A stretch of DNA of 64,000 nt from Streptomyces albipurpureus. GTDB lineage: Bacteria > Actinomycetota > Actinomycetes > Streptomycetales > Streptomycetaceae. The translations under genes and the position numbers were made by a program. The stretch spans positions 231,656 through 295,655 of the forward strand of contig NZ_JAMQAW010000002.1 of NCBI RefSeq assembly GCF_023701525.1, given 5' to 3'. The notes below the pieces were generated by a model. It did no database searches. It was given only the letters and a program-made list of their open reading frames with translations, and was not told the origin of the DNA. Positions 44,790 through 53,199 of this stretch are shown here, one piece after another (within the stretch, counting starts at the first letter, position 1; every line of letters begins with the position of its first letter).

Positions 44790-46052
44790 GTCCGGCGCGC
44801 ACGCCACGGCGATCGCCGCCACCATCTGGACCACCGCGAACAGCCCGACCACCGGAAGCAGCGCCGACGAGCCGCCGGTGATCGCGACCGCGACCAGCGG
44901 CAAGAAGCTGGAGATCGTGACGCCCACCTGGTAGGTCACGGCGATCGCGGAGAACCGCACCATGGTCGGGAACAGGTCCACCAGGAACGCCGCCAGGCCA
45001 CCGTAGATCGCGCCGTGCGCGATGGTCAGCGCGGGGATGAACACCAGGGCGACCAGCGTTGGATCGCCCGAGGACAGCCAGGCGCCCGCCGGGATCATCG
45101 CCAGCACCGCGACCACGTAGCCGAAGATCATGACCCGCTTGCGGCCGAACCGATCGGAGAGCGCGCCGAACACCGGCAGTGTCACGCACTCTCCCAGGGC
45201 CGCGATCATCAGCCCGGTCAGTACGGTCGACCGCACCTCCGGCCCGGCCTTCGCCGCGTGCGCCACCAGGAACACGGTGAACATGGCGATCACCGACCCG
45301 GTGCCGAGCGAAGCGAGAATGCCGATCACCACGCGGCGCGGCCACCGCCGCAGCACCATGATCACCGGCACCCGGGCAGCGCCGTTCTCCGCCCGGCCAC
45401 GCACGAACTCCGGTGTCTCCTCGACCCCCAGCCGGACCCAGATACCGATGCCGACCAGGACGCTCGATGCCAGGAACGGCAGCCGCCAGCCCCAGGTCAG
45501 GAAGTCCTCCTCGGGCAGCTTGGAGATCAGCACGAAGGTCAGGTTGCTGCCGAACAACGCCACCGCGAAGCCCATCGCGGGCCAGCTGCTGAGAAAGCCC
45601 CGGCGTCCGGGCGGGCCGTGTTCGGTGCTGAGCAGCACCGCGCTTCCCCATTCGCCGCCGATGCCGATGCCCTGCGCGACGCGCAACGTCACCAACAGGA
45701 CCGGCGCGAGGACACCGGCCGTTTCATAGGTGGGCAGCAGGCCGATGCCGAACGTGGCGATGCCCATGACGAGCAACGTCCACACCATCATCGACTTGCG
45801 GCCCACCCGGTCGCCGAAGTGGCCGAACAGCAGGCCGCCCAGCGGGCGCGCGACGAACCCGGCCGCGTAGGTGGCGAACGACGCGAGCACACCGCCGGCG
45901 GTCGACGTTCCGGGGAAGAACAGCGGGCCGAACACCAGCGCGGACGCCGTCGCGTACAGGTAGAAGTCGTACCACTCGATGGCGGTGCCGATCGTGCTCG
46001 CGATCAGCACCCGGCGGACCGAACGAGGCGCCGAGGTCACCCCTGCTGTCAC
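44742..46052 (-). CDS. MHS-family MFS transporter
   Basis: The product is 436 residues with twelve hydrophobic segments. The MHS (metabolite/H+ symporter) signatures are clear: IGTAIEWYDFYLYATAS near residue 20, RPLGGLLFGHFGDRVGRKSMM near 70, and LRVAQGIGIGGEWGSAVLL near 130. Also present is FRVPFLxS-type WGWRLPFLASS near 190. Members import carboxylates, osmolytes or aromatic acids, but within biosynthetic clusters they are also presumed exporters. The start overlaps the stop of the sulfatase-fold gene (ATGA). Its last 48 bases overlap the regulator's 3' end in antisense. Product export or precursor uptake are both possible. Confidence 0.9.
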   Translation of the reverse strand: MTAGVTSAPRSVRRVLIASTIGTAIEWYDFYLYATASALVFGPLFFPGTSTAGGVLASFATYAAGFVARPLGGLLFGHFGDRVGRKSMMVWTLLVMGIATFGIGLLPTYETAGVLAPVLLVTLRVAQGIGIGGEWGSAVLLSTEHGPPGRRGFLSSWPAMGFAVALFGSNLTFVLISKLPEEDFLTWGWRLPFLASSVLVGIGIWVRLGVEETPEFVRGRAENGAARVPVIMVLRRWPRRVVIGILASLGTGSVIAMFTVFLVAHAAKAGPEVRSTVLTGLMIAALGECVTLPVFGALSDRFGRKRVMIFGYVVAVLAMIPAGAWLSSGDPTLVALVFIPALTIAHGAIYGGLAAFLVDLFPTMVRFSAIAVTYQVGVTISSFLPLVAVAITGGSSALLPVVGLFAVVQMVAAIAVACAPDSRADADLAADLAGQR

Positions 46053-47203
46053 GCGTCCTCATCCGACACGAGAACCCGCCCGCCGAGCTCGTTGGGATCG
46101 GCGGCGAGGTCGTAGGCCCACACCTGGCGCCCGTCCGCCTCCCAGATCACCTTGCGCCCGTCCGCCCGCACCGAGTGCAGCGCCTTCAGGTCCGGGTAGT
46201 CGTCCGAGGCGGCGGCCCGCTCCTGCGGGAAGTAGGTCTCCGAGTACGCCTCGCGGGACGCCCCGGTGCCGTCCGCGAAGAACTCGGTCAGCGAGGCGCC
46301 GTCCGACGACCGCGGGTCAAGACCGAGATGGTCGAGCACCGTCGGCATGATGTCGACGAGCCGCACCTGGCTGTCCACGCTCATCCCCCCTGGCACCCCG
46401 GGGCCGCTGATGACCAGCGGCACGTGCTGGGTCGCGTCGAACAGCAGGCAGCCGTGGCCCTCCTCGTACGGGTGGCCGAGGTCGCCGGCGTGGTCGTTGG
46501 GGTACCACCCGGCCAGGTCCTCGCCGTGATCGGAGAAGCACACCACCAGCATCGACTCGATGTCGTGGCCCATCTCGGCGATGCGGCGCAGCAGGAGCTG
46601 GACGTAGTGGTCGGTGTAGGCGACCTCGCCTTCGTACGGGTTCGCCACCTCGACGCCGACATCCTCTGGCGGCTCGTACGGCCAGTGCGCGTCGAAGAAG
46701 TGCGCGAACAGGAAGAACGGGCCGTCGCCGTCCAGCGACTCAAGCCAGCGGGTGGCGCGTTCGACCACCACCGGCGCGCGCTTGAGCGCCAGCCCGCGCA
46801 GCTTCACGTCGCCGACCGACAGCGGGTCCCGGCCGTCCGGCAGCAGTGGGATCTCGTCGTCGTAGAAGTCGAACCCGCGGTCAATCCCGTACCACTTGTT
46901 CAGGCCGGGGCAGGACACCACCGCGCCGGTCGTGTACCCGGCCTCCGACAGGCACTCCGCCAGCGTCGGCACCTTCTTGTCCAGCGCTTCGCGGAACAGG
47001 TGCCTGACCCCGTGGCGGGGTGGCTGGAGCCCGGTGAACACCGTGGCGTGGCTGACCGGTGTCAGGGGGCACGACGAGATCGCCTGCGTGAAGCTGACTC
47101 CGTTCGCGCGCAGCCGCTCCACGCCGGGGTACTTCCCCGAATAGGCCACGTCGGCGCGCACGGTGTCCAAGGAGATGAACAGGATGTTCGGCTGTGTGGT
47201 CAC
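46049..47203 (-). CDS. Sulfatase-fold hydrolase (alkaline phosphatase superfamily)
   Basis: The product is 384 residues. Metal-site motifs are present: NILFISLDTVRAD near the start and CFSDHGEDLAGW near 220, plus HFFDAHWPYEPP near 165. The nucleophile position, C/S-x-P-S-R in formylglycine sulfatases, reads PLTPVSHATVFTG (around residue 48), so a Thr occupies the Cys place and His replaces Arg. That favours a Thr-nucleophile hydrolase or transferase (phospho- or sulfo-ester) over a classical formylglycine sulfatase. With two sulfotransferases in the cluster, removal of a sulfate or phosphate group from an intermediate is plausible. It is first in a two-gene operon with the transporter. Confidence 0.88.
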   Translation of the reverse strand: MTTQPNILFISLDTVRADVAYSGKYPGVERLRANGVSFTQAISSCPLTPVSHATVFTGLQPPRHGVRHLFREALDKKVPTLAECLSEAGYTTGAVVSCPGLNKWYGIDRGFDFYDDEIPLLPDGRDPLSVGDVKLRGLALKRAPVVVERATRWLESLDGDGPFFLFAHFFDAHWPYEPPEDVGVEVANPYEGEVAYTDHYVQLLLRRIAEMGHDIESMLVVCFSDHGEDLAGWYPNDHAGDLGHPYEEGHGCLLFDATQHVPLVISGPGVPGGMSVDSQVRLVDIMPTVLDHLGLDPRSSDGASLTEFFADGTGASREAYSETYFPQERAAASDDYPDLKALHSVRADGRKVIWEADGRQVWAYDLAADPNELGGRVLVSDEDA

Positions 47204-47376
47204 CGGGATTCCTCTGTTTTTCTACGTCGACGCCAGCGGCACCGAAGGCTAACAACGGGCTCCCCGCGTACGACAACGACGAACAGGGCCGCATGAACAC
47301 CAGTGCCGAACAGCACATCCCGCCCCTACAGTTACCTGGCGGAGCGTCCATGACCGTGACGCAAGGGAGAATTCAC
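47204..47376. promoter_or_regulatory. Divergent promoter region, sulfatase / radical SAM operons
   Basis: 173 bp between two divergent operons. It probably contains promoters for both directions. A strong ribosome site (AAGGGAG) precedes ATG 47377. In-frame upstream ATGs at 47293 and 47350 lack a comparable site. Confidence 0.6.
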
Positions 47377-49041
47377 ATGGCGCGCAAGTTGTCCCTGGAC
47401 CTGGAGCTGTATGCCGACGCGAACGGCAGCGTCGACCAGCGCTATATCGAGCAGATGCGCAACCAGGACGCCGAACCGGTGCCGGTCGATCCCGCGCTGC
47501 CGAGGTTCACCCTCATCGTCGGGCCCTCGCCGTTCACCATGCCGCGGGGTTGGGAGTTCTTCCTCACCTCACCTTACGAGGGTGCGACATACATCTCGAC
47601 CGTGCTGCACAACGCCGGGTACCCGGTGCGCATCGTCGACGTCCGCTACACCCCGAACCCACTGCAGGCGGCGTACGACCAGATCATCGAAGGCACCGAC
47701 GTGCTCGGTGTGTGCACGTTCGAGGACAACTTCCCGTTCTGCCGCGAGCTGATGGCGATGGTCCGCGAGTCGCACCCGGACATACCGATCATCTGCGGCG
47801 GCTCGCTGGTCACTTCCGTTCCGGCGATATTCATGTCGGACACCGACTGCGACATCGCGGTGATCAGCGAGGGCGAGCTCACCATCCTGGAGCTGATGGA
47901 GAGTTACACCCGCGGCTCGTGGCAGCAGGATCTCCCGACCATCAAGGGCATCTGCTACCGGGACGAGAAGGGAAACGCGCGCCGCACGCCACCGCGCGGC
48001 CAGATGATGGATCTCGACGCGCTGCCCAGGATGCGGCTCGACCTGTGGCCTCAGTCGCGGTCGCCGCTCGGCATGCAGCCGCAGGTGATCTCGTCCTACA
48101 GCCGCGGCTGCAAGATGGACTGCTCGTTCTGCTACCGCACCACACCGCAGGTGCGGGCGAAGTCGCCGGAGAAGATGGACCGCGACCTCGACTGGCTGAA
48201 AACCCAGTACGGCGTGGATTTCTGCTTCTTCGTCGACCTGACGTTCAGCTCGCACCGCGGCCAGACCATCGAGATGTGCGACGTGATCTCCCAGCACGAT
48301 CTGCGGTGGACCTGTCTGACCCGGTGCGCCGACATGGACGTACCGCGCATCGACGCGATGCGGGATGCGGGTGCGGACATCATCCTGTACGGCGTCGAGT
48401 CGCTGGGCCGCGAGGTGTTGCGCGAGGCACGCAAGGGCAGCAGCGAGAACCTGACCGTCCGCGCGATGCGCACCACGTTCGAGGGCGGCGTGCGGTTCGG
48501 CTCGCTGCTCATCGTCGGTCTGCCGAACGAGACCGAGGAGTCCCTGTCGGACATGGTGCAGTTCGCCGAGCAGTACAACCATGTGACCCGGGTGAAGTAT
48601 CTGTCGGCCATGCCCGGTACGACGGTGTACCAGGACGCGAGGCGGAACAAGATGATTCGCTCCGAGATCGACCACCTGAACTGGCTGTCGGTCGAACAGG
48701 CGCTGCACGAGGACGAGTTCCTGAACGTGAGCGGGCTGCCCGAGCGGGTCTGCCGGGACGCGTACAAGCGTGTGTACGACGCCTATCAGCCCGGCCCGGT
48801 GATGGACTTCCAGCACTGGCCGGAGCACTTCCAGTACTTCCACCCGCAGCCGGCCGACGGCACCGAGCGGTCGACGTCGTACGCCGGTAACGGCTGGCGC
48901 GCGGAGTGGAGTTCCGCCGCCGCGCCACTGGTTCCCGGTTCCGAACACTACACATTGGACAAGGTGGCTGACGCGGAGGTGGCCAAGGTCGGGAGCACTC
49001 TGATGGACTGCGGCGCGAAGAAGCTCGCGGTCGGGGCCTGA
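47377..49041 (+). CDS. B12-binding-type radical SAM enzyme
   Basis: The product is 554 residues. The N-terminal half (about 40-190) has the B12-binding-domain fold order: SPYEGATYISTVLHNAGYPVRIVD, then DVLGVCTFEDNF, ICGGSLVTSVP, and ISEGELTILEL. The radical SAM domain follows with the cluster motif SRGCKMDCSFCYR (C-x3-C-x2-C, near residue 250), DLTFSS, and the late MPGTTVYQDA. Enzymes of this class perform methylations, ring formations or other radical steps; a cobalamin-dependent methylation is the commonest. The start has an AAGGGAG site. It heads a seven-gene rightward operon and is followed 3 bp later by a sulfotransferase. The substrate is unknown. Confidence 0.9.
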   Translation: MARKLSLDLELYADANGSVDQRYIEQMRNQDAEPVPVDPALPRFTLIVGPSPFTMPRGWEFFLTSPYEGATYISTVLHNAGYPVRIVDVRYTPNPLQAAYDQIIEGTDVLGVCTFEDNFPFCRELMAMVRESHPDIPIICGGSLVTSVPAIFMSDTDCDIAVISEGELTILELMESYTRGSWQQDLPTIKGICYRDEKGNARRTPPRGQMMDLDALPRMRLDLWPQSRSPLGMQPQVISSYSRGCKMDCSFCYRTTPQVRAKSPEKMDRDLDWLKTQYGVDFCFFVDLTFSSHRGQTIEMCDVISQHDLRWTCLTRCADMDVPRIDAMRDAGADIILYGVESLGREVLREARKGSSENLTVRAMRTTFEGGVRFGSLLIVGLPNETEESLSDMVQFAEQYNHVTRVKYLSAMPGTTVYQDARRNKMIRSEIDHLNWLSVEQALHEDEFLNVSGLPERVCRDAYKRVYDAYQPGPVMDFQHWPEHFQYFHPQPADGTERSTSYAGNGWRAEWSSAAAPLVPGSEHYTLDKVADAEVAKVGSTLMDCGAKKLAVGA

Positions 49042-49044
49042 CCG

Positions 49045-50076
49045 GTGTCCACTCAGGACGGCCCCATCCTCATCATCGGGACCGAGCGCTCCGGGTCGAA
49101 CCTGCTGCGGCTGATGCTCGACGCGCACTCGCGGATCGCGGTCCCGCACCCGCCGCACTTCATGCGGTACCTGTCCGGCATCCCCTACAACGGTGATGTC
49201 GACGCGATGGTGGGCGACGCGATGTGGTTGCTGCGCAACCACATCCACCCGTGGCCGCACGTGATCGACCGGGCCGCGGTGACCGAGGCTGCCGTGAGTG
49301 GAAAGGCGCCGTCGCTGTTCGGGGTGGTGTCGGCGATCTACGACCAGTACCGCGTCGCGGAGGGCGCGGCCCGGTGGGGGTGCAAGAGCACGTTCATGGT
49401 CGAGCACGTCGACGAGGTGCTCGCCGAACTCCCGGACGCGCGGTTCCTGTGGCTGGTTCGCGATCCCCGCGATGTGGTCGCGTCGGCGAAGCGGGCCGTG
49501 TTCGGCTACTGCCACCCGTACCGAATGGCGCTGCGGTGGACGGCCGAACAGGAGCTCGCCCGCGCGGCCCTGGAGCGGTGGGGGCCGAGAGTGGTGCACC
49601 TGGTGCGGTACGAGGACCTGGTGTCCGCGCCCGACCGGGAGATCCGGGCGATCTGCGAATTCATCGGTGAGACGGTCGAGCCCGCGATGCTGGCGCACCA
49701 CCTCAGTGACAACGCCCGGGTGACCGCGTCGCTGTCGGCGTCCTGGCGCACGGCGGGCGACCCGATCACCACAGCCCGGATCGGCGCCCACCGGCATGGG
49801 CTGTCCGACCGGGAGCGGCGGCAGGTGGAGAGCGTGACCGCGCGGGCGATGGAGACGCTTCACTACCCGTTCGACGAGGCCTCGCTGGACGAACCGGCTC
49901 CCGCTCCGCTCGGCGTCGCGCTGCGCGGGTTCGCGGTGCGGCTGGCGGTGGAGGCGCGATCGCTGTGCACCGACCGCAACCACTTCCGGCGCTGGCGGCG
50001 CGACGCCACCGTCCGCTGGCTGCGTCGCCGCGCGACGCCGGGCCGCACCCTGGCTATGGCAGGAGAGAGCAGATGA
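49045..50076 (+). CDS. PAPS-dependent sulfotransferase
   Basis: The product is 343 residues, GTG start, 3 bp after the radical SAM gene. The 5'-phosphosulfate loop is IIGTERSGSNLLRLML (residues 8-23) and the 3'-phosphate-binding motif is WLVRDPRDVVASAKR (near 138). RYEDLVSAPDREI near 190 fits the sulfotransferase fold. It should transfer sulfate from PAPS to a hydroxyl or amine of a small molecule. The C-terminal 60 residues are basic (Arg-rich). The stop overlaps the next gene (ATGA). Sulfate may be a final decoration or an activating leaving group for ring closure; the sequence cannot decide. Confidence 0.9.
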   Translation: MSTQDGPILIIGTERSGSNLLRLMLDAHSRIAVPHPPHFMRYLSGIPYNGDVDAMVGDAMWLLRNHIHPWPHVIDRAAVTEAAVSGKAPSLFGVVSAIYDQYRVAEGAARWGCKSTFMVEHVDEVLAELPDARFLWLVRDPRDVVASAKRAVFGYCHPYRMALRWTAEQELARAALERWGPRVVHLVRYEDLVSAPDREIRAICEFIGETVEPAMLAHHLSDNARVTASLSASWRTAGDPITTARIGAHRHGLSDRERRQVESVTARAMETLHYPFDEASLDEPAPAPLGVALRGFAVRLAVEARSLCTDRNHFRRWRRDATVRWLRRRATPGRTLAMAGESR

Positions 50077-50816
50077 ACGAAACGGGAAGCGTCCGCACGC
50101 ACTTCGCCGACCGCGCGAGCACCTACGACCGATCCAGTTCGTGGTGCACCGACGACGCGCTCGGCGAGCTGATGCTGTCCACCGCCGCGCCCCAGCCGGG
50201 CGACGCGGTCCTGGACGTGGCGTGCGGCACCGGACTGGTGTCAAGGCAGTTCGCCGGGCGGGTGCGGCGGCTGGTCGGCGTGGACATCACGCCGGAGATG
50301 GCCGAGCAGGCGCGCGACATGCTCGACGAACTGGTGATCGCCCCGGCGGAGGAACTGCCGTTCGGTGACGGCACGTTCGACATCGTGGTGTGCCGTCAGG
50401 GGATCCAGTTCATGACGCTGCCGGACGCGGTGCGGGAGATGGTGCGGGTGACCCGGCCGGGCGGGCGGGTCGTGCTGACCCATCTGTGCGCCTACGGGGA
50501 CGACGACCGCGACGAGTACTTCGACATCCTGCGGCTGCGCAACCCGGCCCGGCGGCACTTCTTCCGGCCCGGCGATGTCGAGGCCCTGCTCGCCGGCGCG
50601 GGGTGCGACCCGGTGCAATCGCAGCGGTATGTGTCGGTGGAGGACGTGGACGTGTGGTCGGCCAACGGCGCGATCGGCGAGGACGCGCGGGAGGCCATCC
50701 GGGACCGCTACCGGAGCGCGTCACCCGCGTTCCGCGCACGGCACGCCGTGGCCGAGGCGGACGGGCGGATCACCGACCACATGCTGTTCGTCGTCGCCTC
50801 GGGAACGAGGGTCTGA
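50073..50816 (+). CDS. Class I SAM methyltransferase (UbiE-like)
   Basis: The product is 247 residues. Motif I VLDVACGTGLVSRQF lies near residue 48, motif II acid in LVGVDITPEM near 69, and a post-motif II segment GTFDIVVCRQGIQF near 104 with RVTRPGGRVVLTHL near 128. This is the UbiE/menaquinone-type methyltransferase fold, acting on C, N or O of small molecules. It shares the GVDITPEMA signature and general layout with the methyltransferase half of the GyrB fusion two genes downstream, so the two may be paralogues. Overlaps the sulfotransferase stop by four bases. Confidence 0.9.
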   Translation: MNETGSVRTHFADRASTYDRSSSWCTDDALGELMLSTAAPQPGDAVLDVACGTGLVSRQFAGRVRRLVGVDITPEMAEQARDMLDELVIAPAEELPFGDGTFDIVVCRQGIQFMTLPDAVREMVRVTRPGGRVVLTHLCAYGDDDRDEYFDILRLRNPARRHFFRPGDVEALLAGAGCDPVQSQRYVSVEDVDVWSANGAIGEDAREAIRDRYRSASPAFRARHAVAEADGRITDHMLFVVASGTRV

Positions 50817-50818
50817 TC

Positions 50819-51271
50819 ATGGAACCGGACCAGTCCCTCGCCGACGGCGTGCAGGCCGCGTTCCGCGCCGAGGCGGCCACCGCGGCGCGGTACACCTACT
50901 TCGCACAGGTCGCCGAGATCGAGGGTCACACCGAGGCGGCCCGGGTGTTCGGCGAGCTTGCCGAGAGTGTGGCCTGCGCCGCCCACGGGCACCTGGATGT
51001 GCTGCGCGACCTGCTGGGCGGTGACGATCCCGGCACCGGCCGCGCGCTCGGCGACACCCGCCGCAACCTCGCCGCGGCGATCAGCGGCGACCTCGGGGAG
51101 GCCAGCGAACGCTACCCCGGCCTGGCGGCGCGGGCGCACATGGAAGGCGTGGCCGATCTGGCGAGTTGGCTGGAGACACTGTGCACGTTGAAGAAGACGC
51201 ACGTGGACCGGCTGGAGCAGGCCCTCACCGGGCTGACCGAGCCGCGGTTCGCCGGGAACGGAGCGCCATGA
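50819..51271 (+). CDS. Rubrerythrin/ferritin-like protein, altered metal ligands
   Basis: The product is 150 residues and resembles the ferritin-like domain of rubrerythrin: FRAEAATAARYTYFAQVAEIEGHTEAARVF in helix A/B and, in helix C/D, LGEASERYPGLAARAHMEGVADLASWL. Compared with the usual pattern (ExxH pairs such as AENEKEH and AKAEKEH), the second-helix His is shifted or lost (AESVACAAHGH) and the fourth-helix Glu is Leu (CTLKKTH). So a complete diiron site is doubtful. There is no rubredoxin domain. It may protect oxygen-sensitive radical SAM chemistry, or bind ligands without redox activity; both are inference. It overlaps the next gene by four bases. Confidence 0.8.
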   Translation: MEPDQSLADGVQAAFRAEAATAARYTYFAQVAEIEGHTEAARVFGELAESVACAAHGHLDVLRDLLGGDDPGTGRALGDTRRNLAAAISGDLGEASERYPGLAARAHMEGVADLASWLETLCTLKKTHVDRLEQALTGLTEPRFAGNGAP

Positions 51272-53199
51272 CCAACGACTACACAGCCGAGGCGATCACC
51301 GTCTACTCCGGGCTGGAGGCAGTGCGCCGCAACCCGTCGATGTACGTCGGGTCGACCGGCTCGGACGGCGCCCACCACCTGGTGCTCGAACTGGTCGACA
51401 ACGCCGTGGACGAGGCCGCCGCCGGGCACTGCGGCGCGATCTCGGTGGAGCTGCACGACGACGGCTCCTGCTCGGTCACCGACGACGGCCGGGGCATCCC
51501 CACCGACCCGCACCCGGAGGCCGGGATCCCGGCGTGTGAGCTCGTGCTCACCACGCTGCACTCGGGGGGCAAGTTCGACCACTCCTCGTACGCGACCTCG
51601 GCCGGACTGCACGGCGTCGGCCTGGCCTGCGTGAACGCGTTGTCGGAGTGGCTGCGGCTGGACGTGTGGCGCGACGGCGCGCACCACAGCGAGTCGTTCG
51701 CCCGAGGCTCGATCGAAACCCCGCTCAAGCGGGTCGGCGACAGCGACCGCCGCGGCACCCGGGTGTGGTTCCGCCCGGACCCGGAGATCTTCTCCTCATG
51801 CGAGCTCGACGCGGACCTGGTGCACGCCCGGCTGCTCGACATCGCGTACCTGCACCCGGGCCTGCGGGTCGAACTCACCGACCACCGCACCGGGCGGCAC
51901 GAGTCGCTGTGCGAGACGACCGGGGTACGGGGCCTGCTCGCGTACCGAGCCCGCGACGCCGAGAAGGTGCACGCCGAGCCGACCACCATCACCTGGGCCG
52001 GGGACGGGTGCGTGATCGACGCCGCCGTCCAGTGGACCGAGGGGTACGCGGAGCAGGTCTTCAGCTACGTCAACACCATCCGCACCGACCTGGGCGGGTC
52101 GCATGTGGACGCGCTGCGCAGCGCGCTGGCCGGGGTGGTGGCCGACCACCTCGGCCCGGCCGCGGACAAGATGACCGTGGTCGACATCCTGGAGGGGCTG
52201 ACCGCGGTGATCGCGATCCGGATCCCGGACGCGCGGTTCGACGGCCAGACCAAACGCACCCTGCGCAACGACGACGCGGGCGCCCGCGTGTTCGACGTCG
52301 TCACCGACCAGGCGCGGCGGGCGCTGGCGGCCGACCCGGAGCTGGCCCGCCGCATCGCCGAACGGGCCATCGACGCGAGTCGGGCCCGGCTCGCCGCACG
52401 GCTGGCCGGGCGGACGGCCCGCTCCCGGACCCGGGCCGTCGAGGTCGACTACGCGGTCTACCAGCGACAGTTCGGGATCCGCTCGAAGGACTGGCACGAC
52501 TCGTGCTCCTGGCTCACCGACGAGGACCTGCTCGGCAAGCACGCGGAGCTGTGCGCGGTGCCGCCGGACGCGCGGATGCTGGACGTGTGCTGCGGCAGCG
52601 GTGTCGTCGGCGGCGCGTTCCGCGGCCGGGTCGGCGAGATGGTCGGGCTGGACCTCACCCCGGAGATGGCCGCGCTCGCCGCCACCCGGCTGGATGTCGT
52701 GCACCAGGGCACCGTCTACGACCTGCCGTTCCCCGACGCCAGTTTCGACCTCGTGGTCACCCGGGAAGTGCTGCATCTGCTGCCCCAGCCGGAGCGGCCG
52801 GTGTCGGAGATCTTCCGTGTGCTGCGGCCGGGCGGGCAGTTCATCGTCGGGCAGATCGTGCCGTACTCGGACGTGGACGCGTTCTGGATGTTCCGCGTGT
52901 TCAAGAAGAAGCAGCCGCTGCTTTACCAGATGTTCCGCGAGGAGGACTTCCGGGCGTTGCTCACCGGCGGCGGGTTCACCGACGTGCGGATGGAGGAGTA
53001 CTTCCTGTGGGAGTCGATCGACCGTTGGATCGACACCCACGAGACGACACCGGCGGCCCGGCAGGAGATCTACCGCCTCTACTACGACGCGCCGCGCGAG
53101 GTGCGCGCCGTACACCCGTTCGAGGTACTGCCGGACGGCTCGGTGCGCGACCGGTGGCGGTGGTGCGTGTACTCGGTGCGGAAACCCGACCATGCCTAG
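51268..53199 (+). CDS. GyrB ATPase-transducer domain fused to a SAM methyltransferase
   Basis: The product is 643 residues in one uninterrupted frame. Residues 1-390 are a GyrB N-terminal fragment: RRNPSMYVGS, catalytic E41 and N45 in ELVDNAVDE, DDGRGIP (72-78), LHSGGKFD, GLHGVG (113-118), transducer FSYVNTIRTDLGGSH, and the QTK loop with K329. The TOPRIM domain (EGDSA, DxD) and tail are absent. From about 400 a class I methyltransferase follows with LDVCCGSGVVGG (438-449), GLDLTPEM and FRVLRPGGQF. All ATP-site residues appear intact, so it may bind and hydrolyse ATP and bind GyrB-site inhibitors, but it cannot act as a gyrase subunit. It sits mid-operon with four-base and eight-base overlaps. 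Roles as decoy resistance protein or repurposed ATP-using enzyme are inference. Confidence 0.93.
   Translation: MTNDYTAEAITVYSGLEAVRRNPSMYVGSTGSDGAHHLVLELVDNAVDEAAAGHCGAISVELHDDGSCSVTDDGRGIPTDPHPEAGIPACELVLTTLHSGGKFDHSSYATSAGLHGVGLACVNALSEWLRLDVWRDGAHHSESFARGSIETPLKRVGDSDRRGTRVWFRPDPEIFSSCELDADLVHARLLDIAYLHPGLRVELTDHRTGRHESLCETTGVRGLLAYRARDAEKVHAEPTTITWAGDGCVIDAAVQWTEGYAEQVFSYVNTIRTDLGGSHVDALRSALAGVVADHLGPAADKMTVVDILEGLTAVIAIRIPDARFDGQTKRTLRNDDAGARVFDVVTDQARRALAADPELARRIAERAIDASRARLAARLAGRTARSRTRAVEVDYAVYQRQFGIRSKDWHDSCSWLTDEDLLGKHAELCAVPPDARMLDVCCGSGVVGGAFRGRVGEMVGLDLTPEMAALAATRLDVVHQGTVYDLPFPDASFDLVVTREVLHLLPQPERPVSEIFRVLRPGGQFIVGQIVPYSDVDAFWMFRVFKKKQPLLYQMFREEDFRALLTGGGFTDVRMEEYFLWESIDRWIDTHETTPAARQEIYRLYYDAPREVRAVHPFEVLPDGSVRDRWRWCVYSVRKPDHA

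Noticed and set aside
47569..50244. Very long minus-strand open frame (about 890 codons)
   Set aside because: It lies opposite the radical SAM, sulfotransferase and methyltransferase genes, which have clear motifs. The antisense frame shows no family resemblance.
51268..53199. Resistance-type gyrase B subunit
   Set aside because: The TOPRIM domain and C-terminal tail are missing, so it cannot replace GyrB in the enzyme. Only a decoy or repurposed role remains.
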